A stretch of DNA of 39,848 bases from an uncultured Granulosicoccaceae bacterium (GTDB lineage: Bacteria > Pseudomonadota > Gammaproteobacteria > Granulosicoccales > Granulosicoccaceae), in the NCBI GenBank assembly GCA_938035525.1, contig CALHOI010000071.1, positions 1 to 39,848 of the forward strand, written 5' to 3'. The notes beneath the pieces are model-generated. The model saw only the letters and a list, made by a program, of their open reading frames with translations, was not told the origin of the DNA and ran no database searches. Shown here piece by piece: positions 7,502 through 16,696 of this stretch (position 1 is its first letter; each line of letters opens with the position of its first letter). The translations under genes and the position numbers were made by a program.

Positions 7502-9162
7502 ATTAGCATGCGCTGTAATGCCTCGGGTAAGGCACCATCGTCAACTTGCACCCCCGAAGTCATGATGTTGTCCAGTTCGTTGATACGCTGTTGCTGGTCG
7601 GTTGTTAGGTGTTGTAATACTTTTTGAGTTTGCTCATCAATATGGTTAATCACTTGCTGCACGCCGTGTCGCACACCTCGCGCTGCGGCTTTTTCGCGAG
7701 ATGGCTTTAGCTTTATAAACAGAACCGTAGGTACTAGCCAGGCCAGTCCCAGTAACAACAAAGAATGTATCGCGAAATTACTGCTTAAATACGCGGCTGG
7801 GTCGTTAGCGCCAAGGCGAAACACGTTAATGACCCGAAAACCAATCCAGCCCATGGCTGCTAACGGTAACAACCAGCATAACCATCCCAGTACGCGGTGC
7901 AGTTGTCTTTGCAAGGGTGTGCCCGGCGCAGCGAGTGATTGTTCTATTGCCGTTTGCATGAGCATGCGTGCACGGTTTGGCCATTCAGGTTTGGCATTGT
8001 CCAGCGGTTGCTGGATTGCCGCTAACGCGATCCCTGAGCTGGTCGCTTGTTGACTGAACGCGTCTACTGTTTCATGTGCACGATCATAAAAAGTATCATC
8101 AAGCAAATTTTCCAGAGCGCTTTGTAGTTCTGCGGATGGAGAGTCTGTCGGTGCTTCGCGACCTCGTATCCTTGCGTATAGGCTGCCCAGTAAGCTTTGT
8201 TCCTGATTGGCATAGTGGGCTGCAATGGCCGGTATTTTCCATTCAACCGATTCGTGCAGTTCGGTGCTGCAGGTCTGCCAGCTCGATTGCCACAAAGGGT
8301 TGAGTTGTTGCAGTTGCTCGGGTGTACTGAATTGTGCGCGCAGTGAATCGCTGACTTCTCGAATACGATTAATGCGCTGCACAACACCGCGTGACTCGAG
8401 CTGCTCGATTAACTGCTGGTCGGCAAGCTGATTGATGGTTTCACGTAAGCTATTAAACTCATCTTTTGAATTTGCGCTTTGATTATCATGTGGTTGATTT
8501 GGCGAATCGCTGCTGTCGGTCACAAACAAGTGTGGGTTCTGCAAACCGGCGCTGTGCAGCATGCCGCGAAAATCGTCGCGCTGACGTTCATCGCCCCGGT
8601 CCCAATGGTTTATAACAAACACCCAGGCGTGCTGTGTGCCGTGTTCCAGCAGTAGCCGCCAACCGTGGTCATCGCGATACCGATCAGGACTGACCACATA
8701 AATAATGACATCGATGTGTGGCATCCATTGCTCGACGAGCTCGCGATTAGATTGCTCTACGCTGTCAAAATCAGGCATGTCTATCCACAGCACCGCTCGG
8801 TATTGGTTGTTCTGATGGCTTTGCGTGCGCATGCGCTGCAGCGGAAATTCATCGGGTAGTTTGGCAATCGATACCGACTCGTGAACATACAGTGTGATTT
8901 CGCGAGAGGTTGGTCGCTCAGCACTGGCCCTGGCTACATCTTCACCAGCAAAACGATTCATTAGCGTGCTTTTGCCCACACCGGTCCCACCAAAAAAGCC
9001 AACAACCAGTGGTCGGTTTGCCTGATCAAACAGAGCACCGGGTGTCGCAGCCGTAGTGGCATCGATTGCACTGATGGCGCGCTCGTTCAGCCAGCCTTTT
9101 TCATTGGCAGATGTGGCCCAGTTTTTTAGGTCGAGTTGAATTTGGCTTAACAGATCTGGCAT
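7447..9162 (-). CDS. Large membrane-anchored P-loop GTPase (dynamin/Era-like G domain), first of a pair
   Basis: 571 residues from the ATG at 9162. The G domain has a P-loop GFFGGTGVGKSTLMN (about 55-69), a G3 motif in WIDMPDFDS, and NHWD in the G4 position in place of NKxD. A helical middle follows, then two C-terminal membrane segments (LGWLCWLLPLAAMGWIGF and SLLLLGLAWLVPTVLFI) and a coiled tail. This large GTPase with paired membrane helices is reminiscent of bacterial dynamin-like proteins, but I do not recognise a named family. In-frame ATGs at 9228 and 9249 would overlap the divergent CobT-like gene, so 9162 is preferred even without a strong ribosome binding site. It is paired with the CobT-like VWA gene and with a second GTPase of the same general type at 11077-12831. 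Confidence 0.8.
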   Translation of the reverse strand: MPDLLSQIQLDLKNWATSANEKGWLNERAISAIDATTAATPGALFDQANRPLVVGFFGGTGVGKSTLMNRFAGEDVARASAERPTSREITLYVHESVSIAKLPDEFPLQRMRTQSHQNNQYRAVLWIDMPDFDSVEQSNRELVEQWMPHIDVIIYVVSPDRYRDDHGWRLLLEHGTQHAWVFVINHWDRGDERQRDDFRGMLHSAGLQNPHLFVTDSSDSPNQPHDNQSANSKDEFNSLRETINQLADQQLIEQLESRGVVQRINRIREVSDSLRAQFSTPEQLQQLNPLWQSSWQTCSTELHESVEWKIPAIAAHYANQEQSLLGSLYARIRGREAPTDSPSAELQSALENLLDDTFYDRAHETVDAFSQQATSSGIALAAIQQPLDNAKPEWPNRARMLMQTAIEQSLAAPGTPLQRQLHRVLGWLCWLLPLAAMGWIGFRVINVFRLGANDPAAYLSSNFAIHSLLLLGLAWLVPTVLFIKLKPSREKAAARGVRHGVQQVINHIDEQTQKVLQHLTTDQQQRINELDNIMTSGVQVDDGALPEALQRMLIQEPPSVPVTGVRATTHS

Positions 9163-9226
9163 GGGCGAAAGCGGTAATGTTATTAATTTTCCAACAATTA
9201 AGTGAGGATACACCGATAATGGCGCC
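9163..9226. promoter_or_regulatory. Short divergent promoter region of the GTPase/CobT-like pair
   Basis: Only 64 bases separate the preferred starts. They contain an AT-rich inverted repeat, TTAATT (9183-9188) and AATTAA (9196-9201), which could hold overlapping divergent promoters. TGAGGA at 9203-9208 is the only ribosome-binding-like sequence before the CobT-like ATG, and it lies rather far upstream. Confidence 0.35.
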
Positions 9227-11122
9227 ATGCGCGACACGAATGCAAACACTGATCAACAACTTGAAAACGAGGAGCAAATTTTTCGTCGCTCGAATGCTGC
9301 GTGTATGCGATCAATCGCTGGCGATGCTAATTTGGCAGTCGAATTAACGGATACCTCGTCGGCCGTGCAGCTGGGAATTACTACACCTGTTTTCACACAT
9401 GAGATCAGCGCCTCTCAAGGTGCCGCTCAGGTGGCAATGCAACGTGGTCTTGGTGATGCGATCGCCTTGCTGGGAGCTCATCATGACGAGCAACTGCATA
9501 AGCAACACACACCAGCTAACCAACACGAACAGCGGCTATTCCATGTGCTGGAGCTGTCTCGTTGCGAGGCCATTGGTGCAAATCATTATCGAGGTGTTGC
9601 CAAAAATCTTGCTTCTTTGCAAAGGCAGTTACACACCAATCAACAGATAAAAACTTATACCGGTATCGAACAACTGGCACTGGTTATTGGGTGTATGGCG
9701 TATGAGTCCATGTGCGGTGAACCACCACAGGCGAGTGCGGGTCGACTGGTTAATCATTGGCGATCAAACATTGAAGCGCGTGCGCAAGATTCATTTATAC
9801 AGCTAAGCCGTGTTCAATCAGATCAATTGCGCTACGGACAGGTCGCTTTGACATTAATAGCCAAGCTGGATGTGCGCTCACTGGTTTCCAATTCCGAGCC
9901 TGAAGATGCACAAAATTCAAAGCCAGTTGATGCCAGTGAAGACTATTCAAGTGAAGACGACTCAGAAGAGTCTCTGTTGGGGACGGATGTACCCGATCAG
10001 GATGATGAAGCGCAAATGGAAAAAGCCGCCTCCGATGCCATGCGAGAAGAGCTAGAAGAGCAACAGGAGCTGATTCAAAGCTCAGCTGACGATGCCGATG
10101 ATATTGGCTCCACGCAACCCAACAAAGATGCACCGGTTAGCCATGATGCGCAGGCCGAAGGGCAGGCTGACTTGCTCAGTGCGGGTGGTTACAGCGTATT
10201 TTCGTCACAGTATGATGAGGTTGTTACGGCAAGCGAACTCAGCTTTGATGCAGAACTTGCCGAGCTGCGTGAAAAACTTGATCAACAGATTGATCGGCAC
10301 TCGACGTTTGTTGGGCGATTATCGGGTCGTTTGCAACGCATATTAATGGCAGAGCAACAGCGTCACTGGATTTTTGACCTTGACGAAGGTCATCTCGATA
10401 CATCCAGGCTAACGCGCCTGGTCACGCAGCCCATGTCATCGCTGACCTTCAAGGCGGAGAGCGAGCTCAAATTTAAAGACACTACCATCACGTTGTTGCT
10501 GGACAATTCAAAGTCCATGCTGGGTAAGCCCATCACCATAGCTGCCGCCTGCGCAGATTTACTGGCACAAACACTCGAGCGCTGCGGTGTTAGCGTAGAA
10601 ATTCTTGGGTTCACAACAACCGAATTACACGGCGGTCAATCGGTTGAGCAATGGCAAAAGAGCGGAGGTATGGCAAACCCGGGCCGACTGAATGGTTTGC
10701 GTCATATCATTTATAAGGCGGCAGACACGCCCTATCGCAGTGCAAGAAAATCACTGGGATTGATGTTGCGCGGAGATATCTTAAAACAGAATATTGATGG
10801 CGAAGCTTTATTATGGGCCCGCTCACGTATTGTGCGTCGACCCGAACAAAGAAAAATAATCATGATGATATCGGATGGTGCGCCCATTGATACCAGCACT
10901 ATGTCAGCCAATGCTGAGAATTTTTTAGTTAATCACTTGCATGAAGTTATTGGCACTATAGAAAAACAACGTGAAGTCGAGCTGGTCGCCATAGGCATTG
11001 GTCATGATGTATCGCTGTATTATAAAAAATCCATTACGATTTACGATGTCAACAAGCTGGGTCGTGCCATGCTGGCTCAGCTAAGTGAGTTATTCAGAGA
11101 AAAATCGGGCAGTGGACCGTAG
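9227..11122 (+). CDS. CobT-like VWA-domain protein (cobaltochelatase subunit CobT homologue)
   Basis: 631 residues that follow CobT from end to end. An N-terminal CobT domain (about 55-215) shows [15 protein letters not shown] and [19 protein letters not shown] long Asp/Glu/Ser-rich linker spans about 222-300. The conserved block [12 protein letters not shown] to [15 protein letters not shown] is at about 322-397. A VWA domain follows, with MIDAS residues D426, S428 and S430 (DNSKSM, where CobT usually has DNSGSM) and ISDGAPID around 548-555. Canonical CobT pairs with the AAA+ protein CobS and with CobN to insert cobalt into hydrogenobyrinate diamide. No cobS, cobN or other cobalamin gene is present here. 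Instead two GTPases flank it, which suggests another job (inference). The last 46 bases overlap the convergent second GTPase gene. Confidence 0.88.
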   Translation: MRDTNANTDQQLENEEQIFRRSNAACMRSIAGDANLAVELTDTSSAVQLGITTPVFTHEISASQGAAQVAMQRGLGDAIALLGAHHDEQLHKQHTPANQHEQRLFHVLELSRCEAIGANHYRGVAKNLASLQRQLHTNQQIKTYTGIEQLALVIGCMAYESMCGEPPQASAGRLVNHWRSNIEARAQDSFIQLSRVQSDQLRYGQVALTLIAKLDVRSLVSNSEPEDAQNSKPVDASEDYSSEDDSEESLLGTDVPDQDDEAQMEKAASDAMREELEEQQELIQSSADDADDIGSTQPNKDAPVSHDAQAEGQADLLSAGGYSVFSSQYDEVVTASELSFDAELAELREKLDQQIDRHSTFVGRLSGRLQRILMAEQQRHWIFDLDEGHLDTSRLTRLVTQPMSSLTFKAESELKFKDTTITLLLDNSKSMLGKPITIAAACADLLAQTLERCGVSVEILGFTTTELHGGQSVEQWQKSGGMANPGRLNGLRHIIYKAADTPYRSARKSLGLMLRGDILKQNIDGEALLWARSRIVRRPEQRKIIMMISDGAPIDTSTMSANAENFLVNHLHEVIGTIEKQREVELVAIGIGHDVSLYYKKSITIYDVNKLGRAMLAQLSELFREKSGSGP

Positions 11123-12831
11123 CCCGATAACAATGATTGGTCGCTGTTCAGTGACTCACTGAGTTTAATCAGCTTTTCACCAAGCTCTCGTTCAATGAGT
11201 TGCTCATCGATCAACATTTGCTGTTCCTGTTGCAGCTGTTTTTTTGATCTCTCCATGTATTGCCCAAGCACACTTTCAGTTAGCAGCGTCGTGACCGACA
11301 GCATGGCTGGTGCTATTACAAGGTCTGCAGCCGCCAAACCACCGGACTTGACAGCGAGGACAACGGCGGCAGCATCGGTTGATACCCGGGCAGCACGCAA
11401 AGTGTTTAAAAGGGCAGGTTGATTTTGAAGCTGGCCGTAAAGTTGTTGGGCCGCCTCTTCTATGCGTGGTTCAAATTCTGTTTGCAGTTGAGTCGCCCGA
11501 CTAGTGTATTCACTGCGAATCGAGTTTTTATTCGCGTTCAAGGCTTTTTGCAAATCTGGCCAGAAAGGGTTTTTTGTATCCGCCTCTTGTTGCTCAACCA
11601 GAATATGACCCTGCAAGGATGTCATGGTTTGCTCCAGTATTAAGTCGAGCACATCGAGCTCTTGATTGGCAACCTGGGTTTCGCCCTGCGTTATGCTGCG
11701 ACCCAGCCCAAACAGTTTTCTGGCAGGCCAAGTGACCACATTGCGTGTTTTAGACAGGGTGGCTGCCAGTCCCGGAATTTCCAACAGTGTGAGTAACTCA
11801 GCAATCGCTTTGTTAAATGTTTCGTACTTGTTCGGGTTGTTTAAGTATCGGCTCGCATATCGCTCTTTAGCATCAGACATTGCCTGGGTAACCGCATTGT
11901 TCCAGTTTTGCAGTGCATCCTGCTCGCGCTCTATCGGTGCCATCCACAATGGCCATTGATTTTTTATAAATGCATTGATGTGTTGATTTTGATCGCTGCG
12001 GGTAATTTTATGTTGTGTTTTGGTTAATGTAGCAACGAAATCATTCCGGGTTGAAGTGTCTATCGAGATGGTGTCATCGGCCACGTGTTTGTCAGTTGCG
12101 CGTACAAAAGGCAGCGCGACTATGTCGGGCGCCTCGCTACCAAATTGCTCGATGTGGCGTTGTTTAAAAGATTCAATAACAGTTTGGTGGTCTTTCTGGT
12201 CAAGTTTGTTTATGCAAACGAACAATGGTTTGCCAAGCTGCCCAATGAGTTGGAGCATGTCCCAAACGGTTTTATCGGCGTATTTGTCTTTACTAACCAT
12301 GAGCACCAGTATGTCTGCCATGGCAACAGCCTGGAGCACGGATCCTCGATAACCGCTGGCTTCAATCGAATCGAAGTCGGGCGAGTCCCAGACAACCGCC
12401 TGATCTACCATTGCCTGCTGCCCTGGTTGTATTGGTTCGAGTACGTATTGATTGAGCGAGTCGTTGCTCAGTTGCTCAAGTGGTATGCGCTTAAGAGGCA
12501 GCATTAATTCTTCAAGAACGCTGAGCTGTTGGTTGTCTATGTTGGCCGCAAAGCCCTGTGCATGCACCGTATAGCCTGCCAGGGCGCTAATACCGGCGGC
12601 CTGTGAGTCAAGCAAAAGGTTGCAAAGCGTGCTTTTGCCCGCCTGCGTTGGACCGACAATCACCACTTGCATAGGGTGGTCCGGGTGTTTGCTGTTCAGC
12701 GCTTGTTTGTCCAGCGCCGCATCGGCAAGGCGCAGCGTGTTGTAACCTTCTATAAGCTCATCGGAAGCATGACCCTGAGCACCAATGGCCCTGGTATAAC
12801 GAGCCAGTAAATCAGCAATTTGCTGGTTCAT
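11077..12831 (-). CDS. Large P-loop GTPase, second of the pair
   Basis: 584 residues. The G domain has a P-loop [13 protein letters not shown] (59-71), a G3 motif DSPDFDS (149-155) and a canonical G4 motif NKLD (208-211). A mostly helical region of about 300 residues follows. Near the C-terminus is an Ala-rich, weakly hydrophobic stretch (about 480-520, [20 protein letters not shown]) and then a Gln-rich coiled segment ([10 protein letters not shown]). The G3 region WDSPDFDS resembles the WIDMPDFDS of the GTPase at 7447-9162, so the two may be paralogues that work together. The ATG overlaps the ubiA stop as ATGA, so this gene is translationally coupled to ubiA. Its 3' end overlaps the CobT-like gene on the other strand. 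The cellular role is unknown. Confidence 0.82.
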   Translation of the reverse strand: MNQQIADLLARYTRAIGAQGHASDELIEGYNTLRLADAALDKQALNSKHPDHPMQVVIVGPTQAGKSTLCNLLLDSQAAGISALAGYTVHAQGFAANIDNQQLSVLEELMLPLKRIPLEQLSNDSLNQYVLEPIQPGQQAMVDQAVVWDSPDFDSIEASGYRGSVLQAVAMADILVLMVSKDKYADKTVWDMLQLIGQLGKPLFVCINKLDQKDHQTVIESFKQRHIEQFGSEAPDIVALPFVRATDKHVADDTISIDTSTRNDFVATLTKTQHKITRSDQNQHINAFIKNQWPLWMAPIEREQDALQNWNNAVTQAMSDAKERYASRYLNNPNKYETFNKAIAELLTLLEIPGLAATLSKTRNVVTWPARKLFGLGRSITQGETQVANQELDVLDLILEQTMTSLQGHILVEQQEADTKNPFWPDLQKALNANKNSIRSEYTSRATQLQTEFEPRIEEAAQQLYGQLQNQPALLNTLRAARVSTDAAAVVLAVKSGGLAAADLVIAPAMLSVTTLLTESVLGQYMERSKKQLQQEQQMLIDEQLIERELGEKLIKLSESLNSDQSLLSGYGPLPDFSLNNSLS

Positions 12832-13715
12832 GCGGTAGGTCCGGGCTGGATGAGGTAATCAAGAGCTATCCCGATAAAAATGGTCAGACCCAGATAGTGA
12901 TTATTGAGGAATGCCTTGACGCATTTTTCTGGGTCGCGCGTTTGGCAAATGCGATTCTGGTAAATAATAAAACCAATACCCAGTACCAACGCTATATTGA
13001 ATGCCATTCCTCTGGCGGTGGCCTGGCCAATAACAAACAGGATGATCAACAACAGCATTTGTAGACCGAAAACCGCCACAAGTTCTTTGTTTCCAAATAA
13101 AATGGCGGTGGACTTCATGCCCATTTTAATGTCGAACTCGCGATCAGCGATGGCGTAGAGTGTGTCATAGGCTATTGCCATAATGACTGCTGCAACAAAA
13201 AGTGCCCATGCAAGTGGTGGTACGCTGTTGGTTTGTGCGGCAAAGGCCATTGGTATCGCAAACGCGAATGCCAGGCCTAAAAATGCTTGTGGCCAATAAG
13301 TGACTCGTTTTGTAAACGGATAAATAACAGCCAGTAGCAGTGCCATAAACGACATCATTATGGTGAGTCTGTTGGTTAGCAGCACCAAGCCGAATGCCAA
13401 TACCATGAGTACCGCGGCGGCAAGCAGAGCCTCTTTGGCAGTCAGTGTGCCAATGGCCAGCGGACGGGTGCTGGTTCTGGCAACATGTGCATCCAGTTCA
13501 CGGTCAGCAAAATCGTTAATAGCGCAACCGGCAGAACGGGTCAGTACGGTGCCGATAACAAATATTGCGAGCACATCCAGGTCGGGGATGCCGCCGGCTG
13601 CAAACCACAGGGCCCACAGTGTTGGCCATAGTAGTAGGTAAATGCCGATAGGCCTGTTTAGGCGGGTCAGTGAAATATACGCGGGTAGTTTTTCGCGAAT
13701 CGGGTAAGCAATCAC
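12828..13715 (-). CDS. ubiA: 4-hydroxybenzoate polyprenyltransferase UbiA
   Basis: 295 residues, close to the usual 290. It is an integral membrane prenyltransferase that attaches the polyprenyl tail to 4-hydroxybenzoate in ubiquinone synthesis. The first Asp-rich motif is NDFADRELD (67-75), and TSTRPLA follows it. The second is YDTLYAIADREFD (183-195), followed by IKMGMKSTA. RPIGIYLLLWPTLWALW near the N-terminus is also typical, and about eight or nine membrane helices are visible. The start is GTG at 13715 with only a weak ribosome binding site. No ubiC lies beside it. The gene is divergent from gor and overlaps the following GTPase gene by 4 bases. Confidence 0.95.
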   Translation of the reverse strand: MIAYPIREKLPAYISLTRLNRPIGIYLLLWPTLWALWFAAGGIPDLDVLAIFVIGTVLTRSAGCAINDFADRELDAHVARTSTRPLAIGTLTAKEALLAAAVLMVLAFGLVLLTNRLTIMMSFMALLLAVIYPFTKRVTYWPQAFLGLAFAFAIPMAFAAQTNSVPPLAWALFVAAVIMAIAYDTLYAIADREFDIKMGMKSTAILFGNKELVAVFGLQMLLLIILFVIGQATARGMAFNIALVLGIGFIIYQNRICQTRDPEKCVKAFLNNHYLGLTIFIGIALDYLIQPGPTA

Positions 13716-13817
13716 AGTTATCTCGGTGCTGTGCTTTTAGTTAACGGTATAGTAGCTGCTTTACGGTCTTCGTGTGGTTACCCACAGGTGTTTGCCCGGC
13801 GATTTTATCGTGCTTTA

Positions 13818-13833
13818 CGTTAATTGATTAACG
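13818..13833. promoter_or_regulatory. 16-base perfect palindrome in the ubiA/gor divergent region
   Basis: CGTTAATTGATTAACG is a perfect inverted repeat (7-base arms, 2-base centre) about 64 bases before the gor start. A further TTAACG half lies near 13740, closer to ubiA. A dimeric regulator or overlapping divergent promoters would fit. The binding protein is not identifiable from sequence. Confidence 0.4.
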
Positions 13834-13896
13834 ATAATTAAACTAACGAGAGCAGCTTGCTTTGCTGTACTCGTTTTAAACTTAAAAAATTGGAAC

Positions 13897-15252
13897 ATGG
13901 GAATGGCTTACGACTACGATCTAATAGCAATTGGCGGCGGCAGTGGTGGTATCGCTTTGTCAAACCGTGCTGCAAGTTACGGCGCTCGTTGCTTGATTAT
14001 AGAGAAAGACGATCGCATGGGCGGGACCTGTGTCAATCGAGGTTGTGTGCCAAAAAAGGCGATGTGGTATGCCGCCGACATGGCGCATGCACTGCGTGAC
14101 GCGCCCGCCTATGGCTATGATGTCAAACAGGCCAAGTTTGATTGGGCAACATTTGTTTCCAAGCGTGAAAATTACATTGGCAACATTAATAAGTATTATG
14201 TCAGCTCCTTCGAAAAAAACGGTGTTGATACAGCCTATGGGCATGCCCGGCTGGTTGATAAAAACACGGTAGCGGTTAATGGCAAACAGTACAGCGCTGA
14301 GCGTATTGCTTTGGCACCGGGCGGCGCGCCAACTGTGCCTGATATTCCAGGTAAAGAGCTGGCAATAACATCCGATGGATTTTTTGAACTAACAAGTCTG
14401 CCCGAAAAAGTGCTGGTGCTAGGCGCTGGATACATCGCGGTAGAGCTGGCCGGTATGCTTCAGGCCTTGGGTGCTGACGTCACTCTTGGTGTGCGAACCA
14501 AGCAATTTTTGCGTGGCTTTGAGCCAATGCTTTTTGAAAATCTCAGCGATGCCATGCAAGCAGACGGCGTGACCCTGAGCACCGAATTCACAACAGCAAA
14601 AATTGAAAAACAGGATGGAAAATTAACGGCCCACAGTGAATCTGGCGACACACTCACCGGATTTGATCAAATCATATTTGCCATTGGTAGAACCCCGGCG
14701 ACCAGCGAGCTTGGTTTGGCAGAAGCGGGCGTCGAGGTTAATGATCGCGGTTACATTCCGGTAGACAAATTTCAGGAAACCAATGTACCTGGCATTTTTG
14801 CTGTTGGTGATGTCACTGGTGCAGCGGAACTAACCCCAGTCGCTATCGCTGCTGGCCGTCGTATGGCAGATCGCCTTTACAATGGTCAGACCGATCGATA
14901 TTTAAAATACGAAAATATCGCAACTGTGGTGTTCAGTCACCCGCCTATTGGCACCATTGGTTTGACCGAAGCGCAAGCGCGTGAACAGTTTGGTGATGAG
15001 GTAAAAACGTACGAAACCGGATTTAATCCTATGTATATGTCTTTTACCGAACATAAAGTCAGGACAGCCATGAAACTCATTGTGGTTGGCAGTGAAGAGC
15101 GAGTCGTTGGGTGTCACATGATTGGGTTGGCTGTTGACGAAATGCTGCAAGGGTTTGCTGTGGCCATTTCTATGGGTGCCACCAAAAAGGATTTTGACGA
15201 TACAGTGGCTATTCACCCAACCAGCTCCGAAGAATTAGTCACTATGCGATAG
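13897..15252 (+). CDS. gor: Glutathione-disulfide reductase
   Basis: 451 residues, against 450 for E. coli Gor as I remember it. It is a cytoplasmic FAD enzyme that reduces GSSG with NADPH. The FAD-binding GGGSGG is near residue 13. The redox-active pair C45/C50 lies in [16 protein letters not shown]. The NADPH site [11 protein letters not shown] is followed by arginines in [12 protein letters not shown], which favour NADPH over NADH. The second FAD motif IFAVGDVTG is present, and the catalytic HPTSSEE (H440, E445) is at the C-terminus. ATG 13897 and ATG 13903 are both possible starts. It is transcribed away from ubiA, and a hairpin about 145 bases after the stop may end its transcript. Confidence 0.94.
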   Translation: MGMAYDYDLIAIGGGSGGIALSNRAASYGARCLIIEKDDRMGGTCVNRGCVPKKAMWYAADMAHALRDAPAYGYDVKQAKFDWATFVSKRENYIGNINKYYVSSFEKNGVDTAYGHARLVDKNTVAVNGKQYSAERIALAPGGAPTVPDIPGKELAITSDGFFELTSLPEKVLVLGAGYIAVELAGMLQALGADVTLGVRTKQFLRGFEPMLFENLSDAMQADGVTLSTEFTTAKIEKQDGKLTAHSESGDTLTGFDQIIFAIGRTPATSELGLAEAGVEVNDRGYIPVDKFQETNVPGIFAVGDVTGAAELTPVAIAAGRRMADRLYNGQTDRYLKYENIATVVFSHPPIGTIGLTEAQAREQFGDEVKTYETGFNPMYMSFTEHKVRTAMKLIVVGSEERVVGCHMIGLAVDEMLQGFAVAISMGATKKDFDDTVAIHPTSSEELVTMR

Positions 15253-15273
15253 GCTTTTCATTTGTATCAAAGA

Positions 15274-15289
15274 TGTGACCACGATCACA
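15274..15289 (+). promoter_or_regulatory. Perfect CRP/Vfr-type binding site
   Basis: TGTGACCACGATCACA matches TGTGA-N6-TCACA exactly. It begins 22 bases after the gor stop. Its centre (15281.5) lies about 60 bases before the start expected from the TATACC box near 15328, which is the spacing of a class I CRP promoter. Vfr, a CRP homologue, controls type IV pilus genes in Pseudomonas. Confidence 0.65.
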
Positions 15290-15397
15290 AATCATCAACG
15301 ATTTTTTGTGATCAAGGTTCAGCGTTCTATACCTAAGCCGTAACCAATAAGGATTACGCAAGAAACTCATGTTTGCGTGGTCACCTCTTCACATATG

Positions 15398-15427
15398 GGC
15401 TGTAGGGTCGAACCTGCAGCCATTTTT
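15398..15427 (+). terminator. Hairpin plus T tract upstream of the pilin operon
   Basis: GGCTGTAGG (15398-15406) pairs with CCTGCAGCC (15413-15421), nine pairs including one G-U, around a six-base loop. ATTTTT follows. It may terminate gor read-through, end a short RNA started at the CRP-linked promoter, or act as an attenuator for the pilins. Confidence 0.6.
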
Positions 15428-15578
15428 AATCTAAGTTGCGAAAACGTTCTCGCATTCATCCCCTGAACCACGTTCTTCCCCTTTGGCTCGGCTTAATCGA
15501 ATCGGTTTTTGGTCGATATCGTATTAATAGCGCTGCGCATTCTTGGCTTTGGTCGCACTCAATCACGGGATTGAACGT

Positions 15579-16121
15579 ATGTTCGTTGGTCTTAAAAATA
15601 ATCGTGGATTTACTCTTATTGAGTTGATGCTGACTATCGCGATCGCCGGTGTGCTTTTAGCTGTAGGTATTCCCTCGTTTCAGGGCTTCATAGCCAACAG
15701 CAATATGGCAGCAACCAATAACTCATTGGTTTATTCAATACAGCTTGCACGTTCAACCTCAATGGAACGATTAAGTTCTGCTGGTGTTTGTGTGAGTAAT
15801 GAGCCAGACGCGGAAGATGCATCTTGCGATGCTGGTGCGGGTTACTCGTCGGGTTGGATAGTCTATGCCGACGACAATGGCAATGGTGCACGAGACGCGG
15901 GTGAGGATGTTCTGGAAAGGGTCGTAGCGCCTGGTAATGCATTTACGTTTACCCCTGATACCGCTTTTGAAAACCAGATTTATTTCAATGATTCGGGTGC
16001 AAGTATCAACGTTGCCAATGTACCCATATCTGGAAAAATTGAACTCAGTTACGGTGATGGTGAAGAGAAACGCCGAATTACTGTTTCAGCAAATGGTCGA
16101 GTAAGCACGGAAACACTATGA
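15579..16121 (+). CDS. fimT: Minor pseudopilin FimT/FimU (GspH-like)
   Basis: 180 residues. The class III signal KNNRG/FTLIELMLTIAIAGVLLA has the Gly before the cut and Glu at +5, so prepilin peptidase PilD should process it. The globular part has GspH/FimT features and two Cys. It is an inner-membrane and pilus-tip minor pilin that helps prime type IV pilus assembly. I chose the ATG at 15579, which gives the usual short leader (MFVGLKNNRG). An in-frame ATG at 15543 would put an unneeded 12 residues ahead of it. The stop overlaps pilV (ATGA). FimU would be the equivalent name in Pseudomonas. Confidence 0.88.
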   Translation: MFVGLKNNRGFTLIELMLTIAIAGVLLAVGIPSFQGFIANSNMAATNNSLVYSIQLARSTSMERLSSAGVCVSNEPDAEDASCDAGAGYSSGWIVYADDNGNGARDAGEDVLERVVAPGNAFTFTPDTAFENQIYFNDSGASINVANVPISGKIELSYGDGEEKRRITVSANGRVSTETL

Positions 16122-16696
16122 GTATGGATAGAAAAATTGCGTTGCGACGACAACGTAAACAATCCGGCCTGGGCATTATCGAAGTTCTTGTTGCATTAGT
16201 GGTTGTGTCTTTTGGTGTGCTTGGAATGGCAAGCTTGCAACTAACCGGCATGAAACACAGTAGCGGCGGTTTTAATCGATCTAAAGCGTTGCTGTTTGCA
16301 CAAAGCATGGCAACCCGAATTCGTGTTAACAACGCGGTAGTGGCTGCAGGTGGGGCTGAATACAAAAATTTTGACTCAACCGCTAATGTTAATTGTGGCG
16401 CTCCCCCGGTACCGTACTGCCAAGCTCGTAAAAATGTAGGAACAACACCAGCTTGTACGCCCAGTGAATTGGCTGTATTTGATTTGTATTCGGTTTCTTG
16501 TGGCGACTTAGGTTCAGAGGGTGCTGACACAGGTGTTATTGGCAGTTTGCCGAACGGCTCTTTAACTGTCGACTGCGCCGACCCGTGCAGTCCTGGTTCT
16601 ACTTATGAGGTAACTGTCAATTGGACAGAAGGTCGCTCCAGAACCAAAACAGACGAACTTGTTACCAAACGGGTTCAAGTGAAGTTACGCCCATGA
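16118..16696 (+). CDS. pilV: Type IV pilus modification/minor pilin PilV
   Basis: 192 residues. The prepilin motif is QSG/LGIIEVLVALVVVSFGVLG, with a longish basic leader (MSMDRKIALRRQRKQSG). The first globular segment with SLQLTGMKHSSGGFNRSKALLFAQ is typical of PilV. Several Cys (such as C117 in TPACTPSE) could form disulfides after export. It acts in the minor pilin priming complex with FimU, PilW, PilX and PilE. It overlaps its neighbours at both ends by 4 bases (ATGA), so the operon is translationally coupled. Confidence 0.88.
   Translation: MSMDRKIALRRQRKQSGLGIIEVLVALVVVSFGVLGMASLQLTGMKHSSGGFNRSKALLFAQSMATRIRVNNAVVAAGGAEYKNFDSTANVNCGAPPVPYCQARKNVGTTPACTPSELAVFDLYSVSCGDLGSEGADTGVIGSLPNGSLTVDCADPCSPGSTYEVTVNWTEGRSRTKTDELVTKRVQVKLRP

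Larger units (their letters stand above)
15253..15578 (+). other. 326-base leader between gor and the minor pilin operon
   Basis: No convincing protein gene is seen. In order it holds a perfect CRP/Vfr-type site (15274-15289) and a possible sigma-70 promoter (TTGTGA at about 15306, TATACC at about 15328). A hairpin with a T5 run (15398-15427) follows, then about 150 bases before the first pilin gene. GTATTAAT near 15521-15530 could be a -10 element for the pilin operon. A 21-codon frame at 15369-15434 runs through the hairpin and is probably chance. Confidence 0.45.

Noticed and set aside
15369..15434. 21-codon frame between gor and the pilins
   Set aside because: It lacks a well-spaced ribosome binding site and runs through the hairpin, so it is probably chance.
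15543..15578. Upstream start for FimT/U
   Set aside because: The extra 12 residues lengthen the prepilin leader beyond the usual range; the ATG at 15579 gives MFVGLKNNRG before the cut.
15430..15578. Sigma-54 promoter for the pilin operon
   Set aside because: GG and GC pairs are present near TTGGCTTTGGTCGCAC, but the spacing is 8, not 10 bases.
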